Positions 8,714-19,933 are shown, counted from the first letter of the stretch. The stretch is DNA of 64,000 nt from Pseudomonas soli (GCF_900110655.1 NZ_FOEQ01000003.1:62001-126000); one strand, 5' to 3'. Made by a program: numbers and translations. The notes: a model not told the origin generated them from the letters alone.

Positions 8714-9568
8714 CTAACTCAGGACCGGCAGGGTATCCACAGTCAGGGCGTCAGGCAATCGGATCTCGACGGCGACGGGCAGGTGATCGGAAATTGGCTG
8801 TGCCAGCACCTCGACGCGCTCCAGTGTAAGACTCGGGCTGAGCAGGATGTGGTCAAGACAGCGTTGGGGGCGCCAGCTGGGAAAAGTGGCCTCGACCTGG
8901 GGCGCGATGAGACCTAGATCACGCAAGGGCGAATGATCGAGCAGGTCGTTGGCGTGGGTGTTCATGTCACCCATGAGGATCTGGTGACGATAGCCGCCGA
9001 TCAGCTCGCGGATGTAGGCCAGCTGCCGGGCGCGCGTCTTGGAGCCGAGCGCCAGGTGCATCATCACCACGATCAGGGCGTCGGCACCTTCGCCGAAACG
9101 CACGAGGATCGCCCCTCGCCCAGACGGGCCAGGCAGGGGATGGTCTTCCAGGTGCTGGGGCTTCAGACGGCTGAGCACGCCGTTGCTGTGCTGGGCGAAA
9201 CGCCCCAGATTGCGGTTGAGCTGCTGGTACCAATAGGGGAAGGCCCCCAGTTGGGCGAGATGCTCCACCTGGTTGACGAAGCCGGAGCGCAGGCTGCCGC
9301 CGTCGGCTTCCTGCAAGGCCACCAGGTCGAAGTCGTTGAGCAGGTCACCGATCTTCTGCAGGTTACCGGCGCGCCCGTTGTGCGGCAGCAGGTGTTGCCA
9401 ACTGCGGGTCACGTAGTGGCGGTAGCGCTCGGTACTGATACCGACCTGGATATTGAAACTGAGCAGCCGCAGGCGACCATCGGCCGGCAGGCCGCTGGCC
9501 TGCAGGTGATGTTCGTTGACCTGCGGCTGGTGCAGGCCGACGCTTCGGGTTGAGCGAAAGCGGCCCAT
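8714..9568 (-). CDS. Endonuclease/exonuclease/phosphatase-family protein
   Basis: This 284-residue protein carries the fold shared by DNase I, exonuclease III and inositol phosphatases. Visible motifs are LRLLSFNIQ near residue 35, LVALQEAD (catalytic Glu), HLALGSKTRARQLAYI, ILMGDMNTH (the Asp-x-Asn pair) and LDHILLSP/ISDHLPV (Asp-His) at the end. The natural substrate is not known. It begins 12 bases after the dsbA stop and reads in the same direction, so it may be translated from the dsbA transcript. No signal peptide is seen, so it is cytoplasmic. Confidence 0.85.
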   Translation of the reverse strand: MGRFRSTRSVGLHQPQVNEHHLQASGLPADGRLRLLSFNIQVGISTERYRHYVTRSWQHLLPHNGRAGNLQKIGDLLNDFDLVALQEADGGSLRSGFVNQVEHLAQLGAFPYWYQQLNRNLGRFAQHSNGVLSRLKPQHLEDHPLPGPSGRGAILVRFGEGADALIVVMMHLALGSKTRARQLAYIRELIGGYRHQILMGDMNTHANDLLDHSPLRDLGLIAPQVEATFPSWRPQRCLDHILLSPSLTLERVEVLAQPISDHLPVAVEIRLPDALTVDTLPVLS

Positions 9569-9580
9569 GGCATTCGCCGC

Positions 9581-10216
9581 TTACTTAGCGGCGCGCTCCT
9601 TGGCGATCAGCTGGTCGGCGACGTTCAGCACGCCTTCCGGACCACCGGCAGTGCCCAGGTCGAAGCGATACTTGCCGTTGACGACCATGCTCGGAACGCC
9701 GGTGATTTCGTACTTCTTGGCCAGTTCCTTGGCCTGGTTGACCTGGCCCTTGATGGCGAAGGAGTTGAAGGTGGCCAGGAACTTGTCCTTGTCCACGCCC
9801 TGAGTGGCCAGGAAGTCGGCCATGTCGTTCGGGTCAGTCAGGCGCTTGCGCTGATTCTGGATGGCGTCGAATACCGCGGCGTGAACCTTGTGCTCCACGC
9901 CCATGGCTTCGAGGGTCAGGAACATCTGGCCATGGGCATCCCATGGGCCGCCGAACATGGCCGGGATGCGTTTGAAGTTGACGTCCTTCGGCAGTTTTTC
10001 AGCCCAGGGGTTTATGACCGGTTCGAAGTGGTAGCAGTGCGGGCAGCCGTACCAGAACAGCTCGACGACTTCGATCTTGCCAGGCACCGACACCTGAACG
10101 GGGTTGCTCAGCTCGATATATTCCTTACCAGCGGTTGCAGGCTCCGCAGCCTGTACGGCGGCCATACCGAACACGCTGGCGGCGACCAGCGCGGCGCTGA
10201 GAATCAGTTTACGCAT
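9581..10216 (-). CDS. dsbA: DsbA, periplasmic thiol:disulfide oxidoreductase
   Basis: This 211-residue protein introduces disulfide bonds into exported proteins. It has a signal peptide ending VQAA (about residue 23), a thioredoxin fold with the active site C58-P-H-C61 in FWYGCPHCYHF and the cis-proline loop TGVPSMVVNGKY. ATG 10216 is preceded by AGGAG. It lies just downstream of the cytochrome c4 gene, from which it is separated by a strong terminator, so it should have its own promoter in the 60 or so bases between 10217 and the hairpin. Confidence 0.97.
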   Translation of the reverse strand: MRKLILSAALVAASVFGMAAVQAAEPATAGKEYIELSNPVQVSVPGKIEVVELFWYGCPHCYHFEPVINPWAEKLPKDVNFKRIPAMFGGPWDAHGQMFLTLEAMGVEHKVHAAVFDAIQNQRKRLTDPNDMADFLATQGVDKDKFLATFNSFAIKGQVNQAKELAKKYEITGVPSMVVNGKYRFDLGTAGGPEGVLNVADQLIAKERAAK

Positions 10217-10311
10217 GCTTTACTCCTGAGCAGTCTTTGGTCGCCTCGACGCGACCTGTGTAGGACAGGTCGGGAAGGGCTCGAGTTCTGTAGTGTAACG
10301 GCTACGGACAG

Positions 10312-10340
10312 AAAAAAGGGCAGCGTGGGCTGCCCTTTTC
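10312..10340 (-). terminator. Rho-independent terminator of the cytochrome c4 gene
   Basis: A perfect 10-bp stem AAAAGGGCAG / CTGCCCTTTT (10314-10323 and 10330-10339) with a six-base loop is followed on the minus strand by a run of six T. It lies 42 bases past the cytochrome c4 stop. Confidence 0.88.
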
Positions 10341-10381
10341 ATCTTTAGCGCTGAAGCATTAACCGAGTGTTAACGCGTAAT

Positions 10382-10999
10382 TCAGTGCAGGCCCTGGATG
10401 TAGCTGGACAGCGCTTCGATGTCCTTGTTGCTGAGCTTGCCGGCGATGGTGCGCATGGTCATGGCGTCGCCGTCGTTGGTGCGGTTGCCTTCGCGGAAGT
10501 CGGTCAGCTGCTTGCTGACGTACTGCGCGTGCTGGCCGCTGAGGTGCGGGAACTTCGCCAGGGCGATGCCTGCACCATTGGGGGAGTGACAACCGGTGCA
10601 GGCCGGCATGCCTTTCTCCAGGTTGCCGCCGTTGAACAAGGCACGACCATGCTCGACGAGCTTCGGATCGGCGGCACCTACGCTGCCTTTCTGGCTGGCG
10701 AAGTAAGCGGCGATGTCGGCCAGGTCCTGGTCGTTGAAATTGGCCAGCATGCCGGTCATCTCAAGCACGGTACGCTTGCCGTCCTTGATGTCGTGCAGCT
10801 GCTTGTTCAGGTAGGGCTCACCTTGGCCGGCGAGTTTCGGGAAGTTCGGTGCCAGGCTGTTGCCGTCCGGGTTGTGACAGGCCCCACAGACAGCTGTCTT
10901 GGCCTGGCCGGCGGCGGCATCGCCTTTGATGGGTCCTGCAGCAGTTGCCGCACCTGCGACCCCCATGGTCAACAGCAGACTCACGACTAGTTTGTTCAT
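10382..10999 (-). CDS. Diheme cytochrome c4
   Basis: This 205-residue periplasmic electron carrier has a signal peptide ending ATAA (residue 21) and two tandem cytochrome c domains with heme-binding motifs CGACH and CTGCH. Distal methionines are likely in TGMLANF and in the AMTMRTIAG region. Cytochrome c4 passes electrons to terminal oxidases, including the cbb3 and aa3 types, and an aa3 oxidase is encoded elsewhere in this window. It is followed by a clear terminator. ATG 10999 is the only sensible start, although its ribosome-binding site is weak. Confidence 0.95.
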   Translation of the reverse strand: MNKLVVSLLLTMGVAGAATAAGPIKGDAAAGQAKTAVCGACHNPDGNSLAPNFPKLAGQGEPYLNKQLHDIKDGKRTVLEMTGMLANFNDQDLADIAAYFASQKGSVGAADPKLVEHGRALFNGGNLEKGMPACTGCHSPNGAGIALAKFPHLSGQHAQYVSKQLTDFREGNRTNDGDAMTMRTIAGKLSNKDIEALSSYIQGLH

Positions 11000-11030
11000 C
11001 AGCTAATCCAACACGGCTAAGGGTGAAATG

Positions 11031-11333
11031 TTATGTATCGGGACTGCCGCTCATCCAAAGGATGACCAAACGGTAGTCCTCGGCACTGCAGTCCATGCAC
11101 AATCCACGCGGCGGCATAGCCTTGAAACCCTGTGTAACATGCACCACCAGTTGCGCCATGCCTTGCGCCAGTCTTGGCTCCCAGGCCGCCCGGTCACCGC
11201 TTCTGGGTGCCTGGGGCAGTTGTCCGGCGTGACAGGCCGCGCACGTGCGGTTGTACAACGCCTCGGGATCCTGTGTAGCCTGTGCGCTGAAAAACGGCAG
11301 GAACATACCGACAGCAAGCAGCCATTTCGCCAT
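11031..11333 (-). CDS. Small monoheme cytochrome c5-like protein
   Basis: This 100-residue protein has a signal peptide ending SAQA (about residue 19) and a single heme motif CAACH. The fold is that of a short cytochrome c5, with a second cysteine pair (GLCMDCS) near the end, as in c5 proteins. It should be a periplasmic electron carrier. It lies immediately upstream of the cytochrome c4 gene with a 31-base gap, so the two are probably co-transcribed. The frame is open further upstream, but only the ATG at 11333 gives a signal sequence. Confidence 0.88.
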   Translation of the reverse strand: MAKWLLAVGMFLPFFSAQATQDPEALYNRTCAACHAGQLPQAPRSGDRAAWEPRLAQGMAQLVVHVTQGFKAMPPRGLCMDCSAEDYRLVILWMSGSPDT

Positions 11334-11541
11334 GCGGAACGACCTGACAGGGTTGGGGGCCGCGCTGCGTTCTGTTGCGCGAGCTATTGTTCGACACCCC
11401 ATGCTCAATTGCCTTCGCTGGGCGAATGAGCACACAAAAACTGGGGCATTATATACTTCCGCCAGCCAAACGGAAACGACACCGCTTGCCAGGCCTGGTC
11501 CTACGCCTCCAGCGCTGGGCAACACCCACATCGGAAATCCC

Positions 11542-12174
11542 ATGCAAGTCAAGAACCCCATCCTCGGCCTCTGCCAGAAAGCCAAATTCGCCCTCAGCGC
11601 CGCCAAGGTCGAACAATGCCCCGAAGACCAGGGTTACGAGGTGGCTTTCGCCGGCCGTTCCAACGCCGGTAAATCCAGCGCCCTCAACACCCTGACCCAC
11701 GCCAGCCTGGCGCGTACCTCGAAGACCCCCGGCCGCACCCAGCTGCTGAATTTCTTCAGTCTGGACGATGAACGGCGTTTGGTCGACCTGCCGGGCTACG
11801 GTTATGCAAAAGTGCCGATTCCGCTCAAGCAGCACTGGCAGAAACACCTGGAGGCCTACCTGGGCAGCCGCGAGTGCCTGCGCGGGATCATCCTGATGAT
11901 GGACACCCGCCATCCGATGACCGACTTCGACAAGATGATGCTCGACTGGGCCAAGGCCAGCGGCATGCCGATGCACATCCTGCTGACCAAGGCCGACAAG
12001 CTGACCCACGGCGCGGGCAAGAACACCTTGCTCAAGGTGCAGTCGGAGATTCGCAAGGGCTGGGGCGACACCGCGACCATCCAGCTGTTCTCGGCGCCCA
12101 AGCGCCTGGGCCTGGAAGAGGCCTATCGCGTGCTGGCGGACTGGATGGAGCTGGAAGACAAGCCGGCTGTCTGA
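11542..12174 (+). CDS. engB: EngB (YihA/YsxC), essential ribosome-assembly GTPase
   Basis: This 210-residue GTPase is needed for maturation of the 50S subunit. The G motifs are visible: G1 [10 protein letters not shown]2 region [10 protein letters not shown]3 [10 protein letters not shown]4 TKAD and G5 FSA. The frame is open back to 11245, but the ATG at 11542 gives the family's normal N-terminus ([16 protein letters not shown]). A TATACT hexamer at 11452-11457 could be its -10 box. Divergence from the cytochrome c5 gene and the neighbouring polA are conserved in many gamma-proteobacteria. Confidence 0.95.
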   Translation: MQVKNPILGLCQKAKFALSAAKVEQCPEDQGYEVAFAGRSNAGKSSALNTLTHASLARTSKTPGRTQLLNFFSLDDERRLVDLPGYGYAKVPIPLKQHWQKHLEAYLGSRECLRGIILMMDTRHPMTDFDKMMLDWAKASGMPMHILLTKADKLTHGAGKNTLLKVQSEIRKGWGDTATIQLFSAPKRLGLEEAYRVLADWMELEDKPAV

Positions 12175-12278
12175 GGTCGAGTGAGGCTTTCGTGGTAGCG
12201 GGCTTGCCCCGCGATGGCCCTGTCGCAGGGCCAACCCGCGCCCACCAGCCCAGGCAGGCATGACGCCGAATTCCGGGC
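12175..12278. repeat. REP-like sequence and stem-loop downstream of engB
   Basis: A single REP unit of the type GCGGGCTTGCCCCGCGAT lies at 12198-12215. It is followed by a perfect stem-loop GGCCCTG-TCG-CAGGGCC (12216-12232) with no T-run. The stem-loop may protect the 3' end of the engB mRNA. The rest of this stretch shows nothing further. Confidence 0.6.
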
Positions 12279-12321
12279 AAAAAAAACCCCGGACTTCGTA
12301 TGGGGAGGGGGAAGTTCGGGG
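12279..12321 (-). terminator. Terminator of the ErsA sRNA
   Basis: On the minus strand CCCCGAACTTC pairs with GAAGTCCGGGG (11 bp with one mismatch) and is followed by eight T. The loop is CCCCTCCCCATAC. Confidence 0.88.
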
Positions 12322-12409
12322 TCCAAGTCCGGACCGCTAGGGCGGGGTCCAGATATCTGCCAACACTTAACACAACATAGGAGCATCGAAAGGCTTCACC
12401 AGCCATTCA
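12280..12409 (-). ncRNA. ersA: ErsA-type small RNA (Spot 42-position sRNA)
   Basis: ErsA of P. aeruginosa is an AlgU-dependent, Hfq-associated sRNA of about 132 nt encoded between engB and polA. Here the same interval holds an AlgU-like promoter (12415-12442) and, about 130 bases downstream, a strong terminator, which gives an RNA of the expected length. The predicted RNA has an inner hairpin GGACC/GGTCC (12331-12350). The terminator loop is C-rich (CCCCCTCCCC), which could pair with G-rich ribosome-binding sites. No open reading frame of note lies in it. The ends are estimates. Confidence 0.85.
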
Positions 12410-12414
12410 GTACC

Positions 12415-12442
12415 TCTGAGTGGCGGTTCACCGGTTTAGTTC
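12415..12442 (-). promoter_or_regulatory. AlgU (sigma-22) promoter of ersA
   Basis: On the minus strand GAACTA (12442-12437), a 17-base spacer and TCAGA (12419-12415) match the AlgU consensus GAACTT-N16/17-TCTGA at all but one position in each box. Transcription should start near 12409. Confidence 0.75.
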
Positions 12443-12556
12443 CGAGCCCCTGGAAACTATTTGCGATAGTTTCATGAAACTCTCGATCTAAAGCCCGAGG
12501 CCTGCACCGGATCCGCGACACTACGCCGCAGATCCTACACAGCTTTCACACGGCGT
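12443..12556. repeat. Overlapping palindromes between polA and ersA
   Basis: Directly upstream of the ersA -35 box there are two overlapping inverted repeats: GAAACTAT-TTGCG-ATAGTTTC (12453-12473) and GTTTCATGAAAC (12469-12480). The remaining bases up to the polA stop show no further motif. The palindromes may be a regulator site for ersA or 3'-end structure of the polA mRNA. Confidence 0.55.
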
Positions 12557-15307
<2,751 letters not shown>

Positions 15308-15381
15308 GAGGAGAATCAACCTTTTCGACGGGTCCGGCGCTAGAATAACCGGATCAATGACGACAAAAGGACTAGGTTATC

Positions 15382-15669
15382 ATGCGCACACTCAATCGCC
15401 TGTTACTGCTCGGTCTGCTGGCCACCATGCCAGTCGTCACCCAGGCGGCGGACGAAGCCCCATCGGCCGATCCCGATGTAACCATTCGCACGGAAGGCGA
15501 TAAGACCATCCAGGAGTACCGTCAAAACGGCTTCCTGTATGCGATCAAGATCACGCCGAAGAACGGCAAACCTTATTTCCTGGTACGCGCCGATGGCTCC
15601 GAAGGCAATTTCATTCGTTCCGACCAGCCGGATATGCTGATTCCGTCCTGGAAGATCTTCGAGTGGTGA
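15382..15669 (+). CDS. DUF2782 small periplasmic protein
   Basis: This 95-residue protein has a signal peptide (residues 1-22, ending TQA) and a mature domain ending MLIPSWKIFEW, which identifies the DUF2782 family found between polA and thrB in Pseudomonas. Its function is unknown. A good AAAGGA ribosome-binding site precedes the ATG. It diverges from polA and reads into thrB 71 bases further on, so it may share a transcript with thrB. Confidence 0.85.
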   Translation: MRTLNRLLLLGLLATMPVVTQAADEAPSADPDVTIRTEGDKTIQEYRQNGFLYAIKITPKNGKPYFLVRADGSEGNFIRSDQPDMLIPSWKIFEW

Positions 15670-15699
15670 GCTAGTAACGCGTATCGTTCTTATCAACCA

Positions 15700-15720
15700 G
15701 GCACTTCCGGCGGAAGTGCC
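15700..15720 (+). repeat. Stem-loop between the DUF2782 gene and thrB
   Basis: GGCACTTCC and GGAAGTGCC form a perfect hairpin around a very short loop. There is no T-run, so it is not a classical terminator. It may partly separate expression of the two genes or protect an mRNA end. Confidence 0.45.
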
Positions 15721-15740
15721 CGCATGGGCAATTCTTCAAC

Positions 15741-16691
15741 ATGTCAGTCTTCACCCCTGTGTCCCGGCCTGAGCTGGAAACCTTTCTGGCGCCATACGAG
15801 CTGGGCCGCCTGCTCGACTTCCAGGGCATCGCCGCCGGTACCGAGAACAGCAATTTCTTCGTCAGCCTGGAAAAAGGGGAGTTCGTCCTCACACTGATCG
15901 AGCGTGGGCCGGCTGAAGACATGCCGTTCTTCATCGAACTGCTCGACGTGCTGCACGATGCCGACATGCCCGTGCCCTATGCCCTGCGCGACCGCGAAGG
16001 GCATGGCCTGCGCGAACTGTGCGGCAAGCCTGCGCTGCTGCAACCGCGACTGTCGGGCAAGCACATCAAGCTGCCGAACAACCAGCACTGTGCCCAGGTC
16101 GGCGAGCTGCTGGCGCACATTCACTTGGCCACCCGCGAGCGCATCATCGAGCGCCGCACCGACCGGGGCCTGGACTGGATGCTGGAATCGGGCGCCGAAC
16201 TGCTGCCGAGCCTGAACCAGGAGCAAACCGCGCTGCTGCAACCGGCGCTGGCGGAAATCACCGCGCACAAGCCGCAGATCCTCGCCCTGCCCAAGGCCAA
16301 CCTGCACGCCGACCTGTTCCGTGACAACGTGATGTTCGAAGGCACTCACCTGACCGGGCTGATCGACTTCTACAACGCCTGCTCCGGGCCAATGCTGTAT
16401 GACATCGCCATCACCGTGAACGACTGGTGCCTGGACGAACAGGGGGGTATCGACCTGCCGCGGGCCCAGGCCTTGCTGGGCGCCTACGCGGCACTGCGAC
16501 CGTTCACCGCCGCTGAAGCGGAGCTGTGGCCGGTGATGCTGCGGGTGGCTTGCGTGCGCTTCTGGCTGTCGCGCCTGATCGCGGCGCAGGCGTTCGCCGG
16601 GATGGACGTGATGATCCATGACCCCAGCGAGTTCGAAGTGCGTTTGGCGCAACGCCAGCAGGTGGCGCTGAAGCTGCCGTTCGCGCTCTGA
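15741..16691 (+). CDS. thrB: Homoserine kinase, APH-fold type
   Basis: This 316-residue kinase phosphorylates homoserine on the way to threonine. It belongs to the aminoglycoside-phosphotransferase-like family (ThrB type II), not the GHMP family. Visible motifs are the N-lobe GTENSNFFVSLEKGEFVLTL, the catalytic loop LHADLFRDNVMF and the metal-binding GLIDFYNACSGP. Its place next to polA is the same as in P. aeruginosa. The ribosome-binding site is weak. Confidence 0.95.
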   Translation: MSVFTPVSRPELETFLAPYELGRLLDFQGIAAGTENSNFFVSLEKGEFVLTLIERGPAEDMPFFIELLDVLHDADMPVPYALRDREGHGLRELCGKPALLQPRLSGKHIKLPNNQHCAQVGELLAHIHLATRERIIERRTDRGLDWMLESGAELLPSLNQEQTALLQPALAEITAHKPQILALPKANLHADLFRDNVMFEGTHLTGLIDFYNACSGPMLYDIAITVNDWCLDEQGGIDLPRAQALLGAYAALRPFTAAEAELWPVMLRVACVRFWLSRLIAAQAFAGMDVMIHDPSEFEVRLAQRQQVALKLPFAL

Positions 16692-16709
16692 TAGACAATC
16701 GCGGCATTT

Positions 16710-16781
16710 GTGGGAGCGGCGATGCCGCGACCCGACTTGCCCCGCGATAGGCAAGTCGGGTCGCGGCATCGCCGCTCCCAC
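16710..16781. repeat. Perfect 32-bp inverted repeat (REP pair) between thrB and znuA
   Basis: The arms 16710-16741 and 16750-16781 are perfectly complementary over 32 bases, with an 8-base loop CCGCGATA. The arm starts GTGGGAGCGGCGATGCCGCG and continues with a REP-like GACTTGCC. It lies between two converging genes and could stop or protect both transcripts. Perfect identity of both arms suggests a recent origin. Confidence 0.9.
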
Positions 16782-16798
16782 CTGGCCCGCCTACAGCC

Positions 16799-17707
16799 TC
16801 AGAGCTGTTCCAGGCACCCGGCCAAATCACCACCGAGCTTCTCCAGCAAGCGCTCATAGCCCTTGTCATCCACCTTGTCGCCGCCACCCAGCGCATCCAA
16901 CTCGGCCAACCGCACCGGCAACCCGGCCGTCAGCGTCTCGGCCAGGCGCGGCCTCAGCGGCGGCTCGCTGAACACGCAGGTCTTGCCCACCGCCTGCAAG
17001 CGCTTGCGCATGGCGGCGACGTGCTGCGCGCCCGGCTGCACCTCGGAGGCCACGCTGAACACGCCGGTGTGCTTCAGGCCATAGGCGGCCTCGAAGTAGT
17101 CGAACGCCTCGTGAAACACGAAGTAAGGCTTGCCGGCGATCCCCGCCACACGCTGCTTGATACGCGCATCAAGGGCATCCAGGCGCTCGACGAACTGCTT
17201 GAGGTTGGCCTGGTAGCGCGGGGCATTGGCCGGGTCGGCCGCTGCCAGGTCGCCGGCCATCTTCGTCGCGATCACCCGGGCATTCAGCGACGACAGCCAC
17301 AGGTGTGCATCGAGACTGCCCGGGCGGTGGTCGTGGTCATGGTCGTCGTGGTCTTCCTCATCATGGGAGTGGCTGTCCTCGCCGAAATGACGCAACTGCA
17401 TGCCCGGCAGCGACTGCACGGCCACGGTCGGCTTGGCGCGGCTCTTCAGCACGCGGGGCAGGAAACCTTCCATGTCCGGGCCGATCCAGTACAGCAGGTC
17501 GGCATCGGCGACCTTGCGCACGTCGGAGGGGCGCAGTGCGTAGTTGTGCGGGGAGGCGCCCGGTGGCAGCAGCACATCGGGGCTGCCGACACCGTCCTGA
17601 ACGGCGGCGGCGATCTGCTGCAGGGGCTTGATGCTGGTCAGCACACGCACGTCGGCGTGCGCCGAAAAAGCGATGAAAGCGACAAAGAGGGCAAGGATTC
17701 GGGACAC
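16799..17707 (-). CDS. znuA: ZnuA, periplasmic zinc-binding protein of the zinc ABC importer
   Basis: This 302-residue protein captures zinc in the periplasm and delivers it to ZnuBC. The signal peptide (residues 1-18) ends SAHA. Metal-ligand regions are visible: ASPHNYALRPSD, a histidine/aspartate-rich loop (SHSHDEEDHDDHDHDHRPG) followed by DAHLWLS, then FHEAFDYFEAAYGL and the final Asp region. The start is a GTG at 17707. An ATG at 17755 would lie upstream, but the Zur operator sits between the two, so the longer form is unlikely. It is transcribed divergently from zur-znuCB. Confidence 0.94.
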   Translation of the reverse strand: MSRILALFVAFIAFSAHADVRVLTSIKPLQQIAAAVQDGVGSPDVLLPPGASPHNYALRPSDVRKVADADLLYWIGPDMEGFLPRVLKSRAKPTVAVQSLPGMQLRHFGEDSHSHDEEDHDDHDHDHRPGSLDAHLWLSSLNARVIATKMAGDLAAADPANAPRYQANLKQFVERLDALDARIKQRVAGIAGKPYFVFHEAFDYFEAAYGLKHTGVFSVASEVQPGAQHVAAMRKRLQAVGKTCVFSEPPLRPRLAETLTAGLPVRLAELDALGGGDKVDDKGYERLLEKLGGDLAGCLEQL

Positions 17708-17732
17708 GGTGGATACTCGGGTCGTCAGAAAC

Positions 17733-17750
17733 AGGTAACATAATAACGTC
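17733..17750. promoter_or_regulatory. Zur operator between znuA and zur
   Basis: GTAACATAATAAC (17735-17747) is a near-palindrome close to the gamma-proteobacterial Zur box core GTTATAATATAAC. It lies in the 66-base gap between the divergent znuA and zur genes and could control both. Zinc-loaded Zur is expected to repress here. Confidence 0.7.
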
Positions 17751-17773
17751 TCCATCCTGAACCGTCGCTGCCC

Positions 17774-18259
17774 ATGTCCATCACGCCGCTGGCCCACCGT
17801 CCCCACGATCACTCCCATTGCGTCCACAGTGCGCTGGCCGAGGCCGACGCGCTGTGCAACCGTCAGGGCCTGCGCCTGACCGCCTTGCGCCGCCGCGTGC
17901 TGGAGCTGGTGTGGCAGAGCCACAAGCCGCTGGGCGCGTACGATATCCTCGCCGTGCTCAGCGAACAGGACGGCCGCCGCGCTGCGCCACCGACCGTCTA
18001 TCGCGCCCTGGACTTCCTTCTGGAAAACGGCCTGGTGCACCGCATCGCCTCGCTCAATGCCTTTATCGGCTGCAGCCATCCCGAGCACGCGCACCAGGGA
18101 CAGTTCCTCATCTGCCGCGAATGTCACGTGGCCATCGAGCTGGAGCAGAACAGCATCAGCGACGCCATCGTCAGCAGCGCCAATGCCGTGGGTTTCGCGG
18201 TCGAGACGCAAACCGTCGAAGTGGTCGGCCTGTGCGGCAACTGCCGGGGCAAGGCATGA
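17774..18259 (+). CDS. zur: Zur, zinc uptake repressor of the Fur family
   Basis: This 161-residue repressor (called Np20 in P. aeruginosa) has an N-terminal winged helix ([44 protein letters not shown]) and a C-terminal dimerisation and metal domain with C-x2-C pairs (CRECH, CGNCRG) that form the structural zinc site. A histidine-rich N-terminus ([11 protein letters not shown]) is present. It is the first gene of zur-znuC-znuB, and its stop overlaps the znuC start by ATGA. Confidence 0.94.
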   Translation: MSITPLAHRPHDHSHCVHSALAEADALCNRQGLRLTALRRRVLELVWQSHKPLGAYDILAVLSEQDGRRAAPPTVYRALDFLLENGLVHRIASLNAFIGCSHPEHAHQGQFLICRECHVAIELEQNSISDAIVSSANAVGFAVETQTVEVVGLCGNCRGKA

Positions 18260-19029
18260 GCGATGCCCTGATCCGCCTCGAGCAGGTCGGCGTCAGCTTC
18301 GCTGGCGAAGCGGTGCTCGACAGCATCGACCTGGCGGTGGCGCCGGGCCAGATCGTTACCCTGATCGGTCCCAACGGCGCCGGCAAGACCACCCTGGTGC
18401 GCGCCGTGCTGGGTCTGCTCAAGCCGCATCGCGGCAAGGTGTGGCGCAAGCCCAGGCTGCGCATCGGCTATATGCCGCAGAAGATCCAGGTAGACGCCAC
18501 ATTGCCCTTGTCGGTGCTGCGCTTCCTGCGCCTGGTGCCCGGTGTAGACCGTGCGGCAGCCTTGGCGGCGTTGCAGGAAGTCGGCGCCGAGCAAGTGATC
18601 GACAGCCCGATCCAGACCATCTCCGGTGGCGAGATGCAGCGCGTGCTGCTGGCCCGCGCGCTGCTGCGCGAGCCCGAGCTGCTGGTACTCGATGAACCGG
18701 TGCAGGGTGTCGATGTGGTTGGCCAGACCGAGCTGTATAACCTGATCACACGCTTGCGCGACCGCCACGGCTGCGGCGTGCTGATGGTCAGCCACGACTT
18801 GCACCTGGTCATGAGTGCCACCGACCAGGTGGTCTGCCTCAACCGCCACGTGTGCTGCTCGGGCCACCCGGAGCAGGTCAGCAACGATCCGGCCTTCGTC
18901 GAGCTATTCGGCCAGAACGCCCCGAGCCTGGCCATCTACCACCACCATCACGATCACAGCCACGACCTGCACGGTTCGGTGATCGCCCCCGGCGCCCATG
19001 TTCACGGAGAGCACTGCAAGCATGGCTGA
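18256..19029 (+). CDS. znuC: ZnuC, ATPase of the zinc importer
   Basis: This 257-residue ABC ATPase powers zinc import. Motifs: Walker [10 protein letters not shown], signature [15 protein letters not shown], Walker [11 protein letters not shown] and the switch histidine VSHDLH. A histidine-rich tail of about 35 residues ([12 protein letters not shown] ... [10 protein letters not shown]) extends the usual length and may bind zinc. Start and stop overlap the neighbouring genes (ATGA with zur; 8 bases with znuB), so the three are translated together. Confidence 0.95.
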   Translation: MSDALIRLEQVGVSFAGEAVLDSIDLAVAPGQIVTLIGPNGAGKTTLVRAVLGLLKPHRGKVWRKPRLRIGYMPQKIQVDATLPLSVLRFLRLVPGVDRAAALAALQEVGAEQVIDSPIQTISGGEMQRVLLARALLREPELLVLDEPVQGVDVVGQTELYNLITRLRDRHGCGVLMVSHDLHLVMSATDQVVCLNRHVCCSGHPEQVSNDPAFVELFGQNAPSLAIYHHHHDHSHDLHGSVIAPGAHVHGEHCKHG

Positions 19030-19804
19030 TTTTCTTCTCTACGCCCTGCTTGCCGGTGTATCGCTGGCGCTGGTCGCCGGCCCCCTGGGCTCGTTCGTGG
19101 TGTGGCGGCGCATGGCCTATTTCGGCGACACCCTTTCCCATGCCGCGCTGCTCGGCGTGGCCCTGGGCTTCGCCCTGGATGTCAGCCCGGCGCTGGCAGT
19201 GACCGTTGGCTGCCTGCTGCTGGCGATCCTGCTGGTGACCCTGCAGCAGCGCCAGCCCCTGGCCTCGGACACCCTGCTCGGCATCCTCGCCCCCAGCACG
19301 CTGTCGCTGGGGCTGGTGGTGCTGAGCTTCATGCACGATGTGCGCATCGACCTGATGGCCTACCTGTTCGGCGACCTGTTGGCGATCAGCCCAACCGACC
19401 TGGCCTGGATCCTCGGTGGCAGCGCCTTGGTGCTGATGCTGCTGGCGATGTTCTGGCGCCCCTTGTTGGCGGTGACCGTGCACGAGGAACTGGCGATGGT
19501 CGAAGGCTTGCCGGTGACCGGCCTGCGCCTGGCGCTGATGCTGCTGATCGCCGTGGTGATTGCGGTGGCTATGAAGATCGTCGGTGTGCTGCTGATCACC
19601 TCGCTGCTGATCATCCCGGCCGCCGCGGCACAGCGTCACGCCCGCTCACCGGAGCAAATGGCCCTGGGCGCCAGTCTGCTGGGGGTTGCCGCGGTCTGCG
19701 GGGGCCTGGCGCTGTCCTGGTTCAAGGACACCCCGGCCGGGCCTTCGATCGTGGTCTGTGCGGCAGTGCTATTCTTGCTGAGCCTGGCGTTGCCGAAACG
19801 CTGA
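19022..19804 (+). CDS. znuB: ZnuB, membrane permease of the zinc importer
   Basis: This 260-residue ABC-3 family permease has about seven to eight hydrophobic segments and the characteristic [30 protein letters not shown] near the N-terminus. It forms the channel of ZnuABC. It starts inside the znuC coding end, and no terminator hairpin is evident right after its stop. Confidence 0.95.
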   Translation: MADFLLYALLAGVSLALVAGPLGSFVVWRRMAYFGDTLSHAALLGVALGFALDVSPALAVTVGCLLLAILLVTLQQRQPLASDTLLGILAPSTLSLGLVVLSFMHDVRIDLMAYLFGDLLAISPTDLAWILGGSALVLMLLAMFWRPLLAVTVHEELAMVEGLPVTGLRLALMLLIAVVIAVAMKIVGVLLITSLLIIPAAAAQRHARSPEQMALGASLLGVAAVCGGLALSWFKDTPAGPSIVVCAAVLFLLSLALPKR

Positions 19805-19933
19805 ATTTTCAGGGTGCGCGCAGGCGCATCCTGCAACCTTTTCGCAGCTTTCGAGTCTGAGAAGACCTGTTTTCGAGCGTACGCACCTGGGTGTAGACTT
19901 GCTCGCTTTTTGCGCAAATAGAGAGTCGCAGGA

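Noticed and set aside
19805..19933. TCTGA near 19856-19860 as a possible AlgU -10 box for the lipoprotein gene
   Set aside because: The sequence 16-17 bases upstream does not resemble GAACTT.
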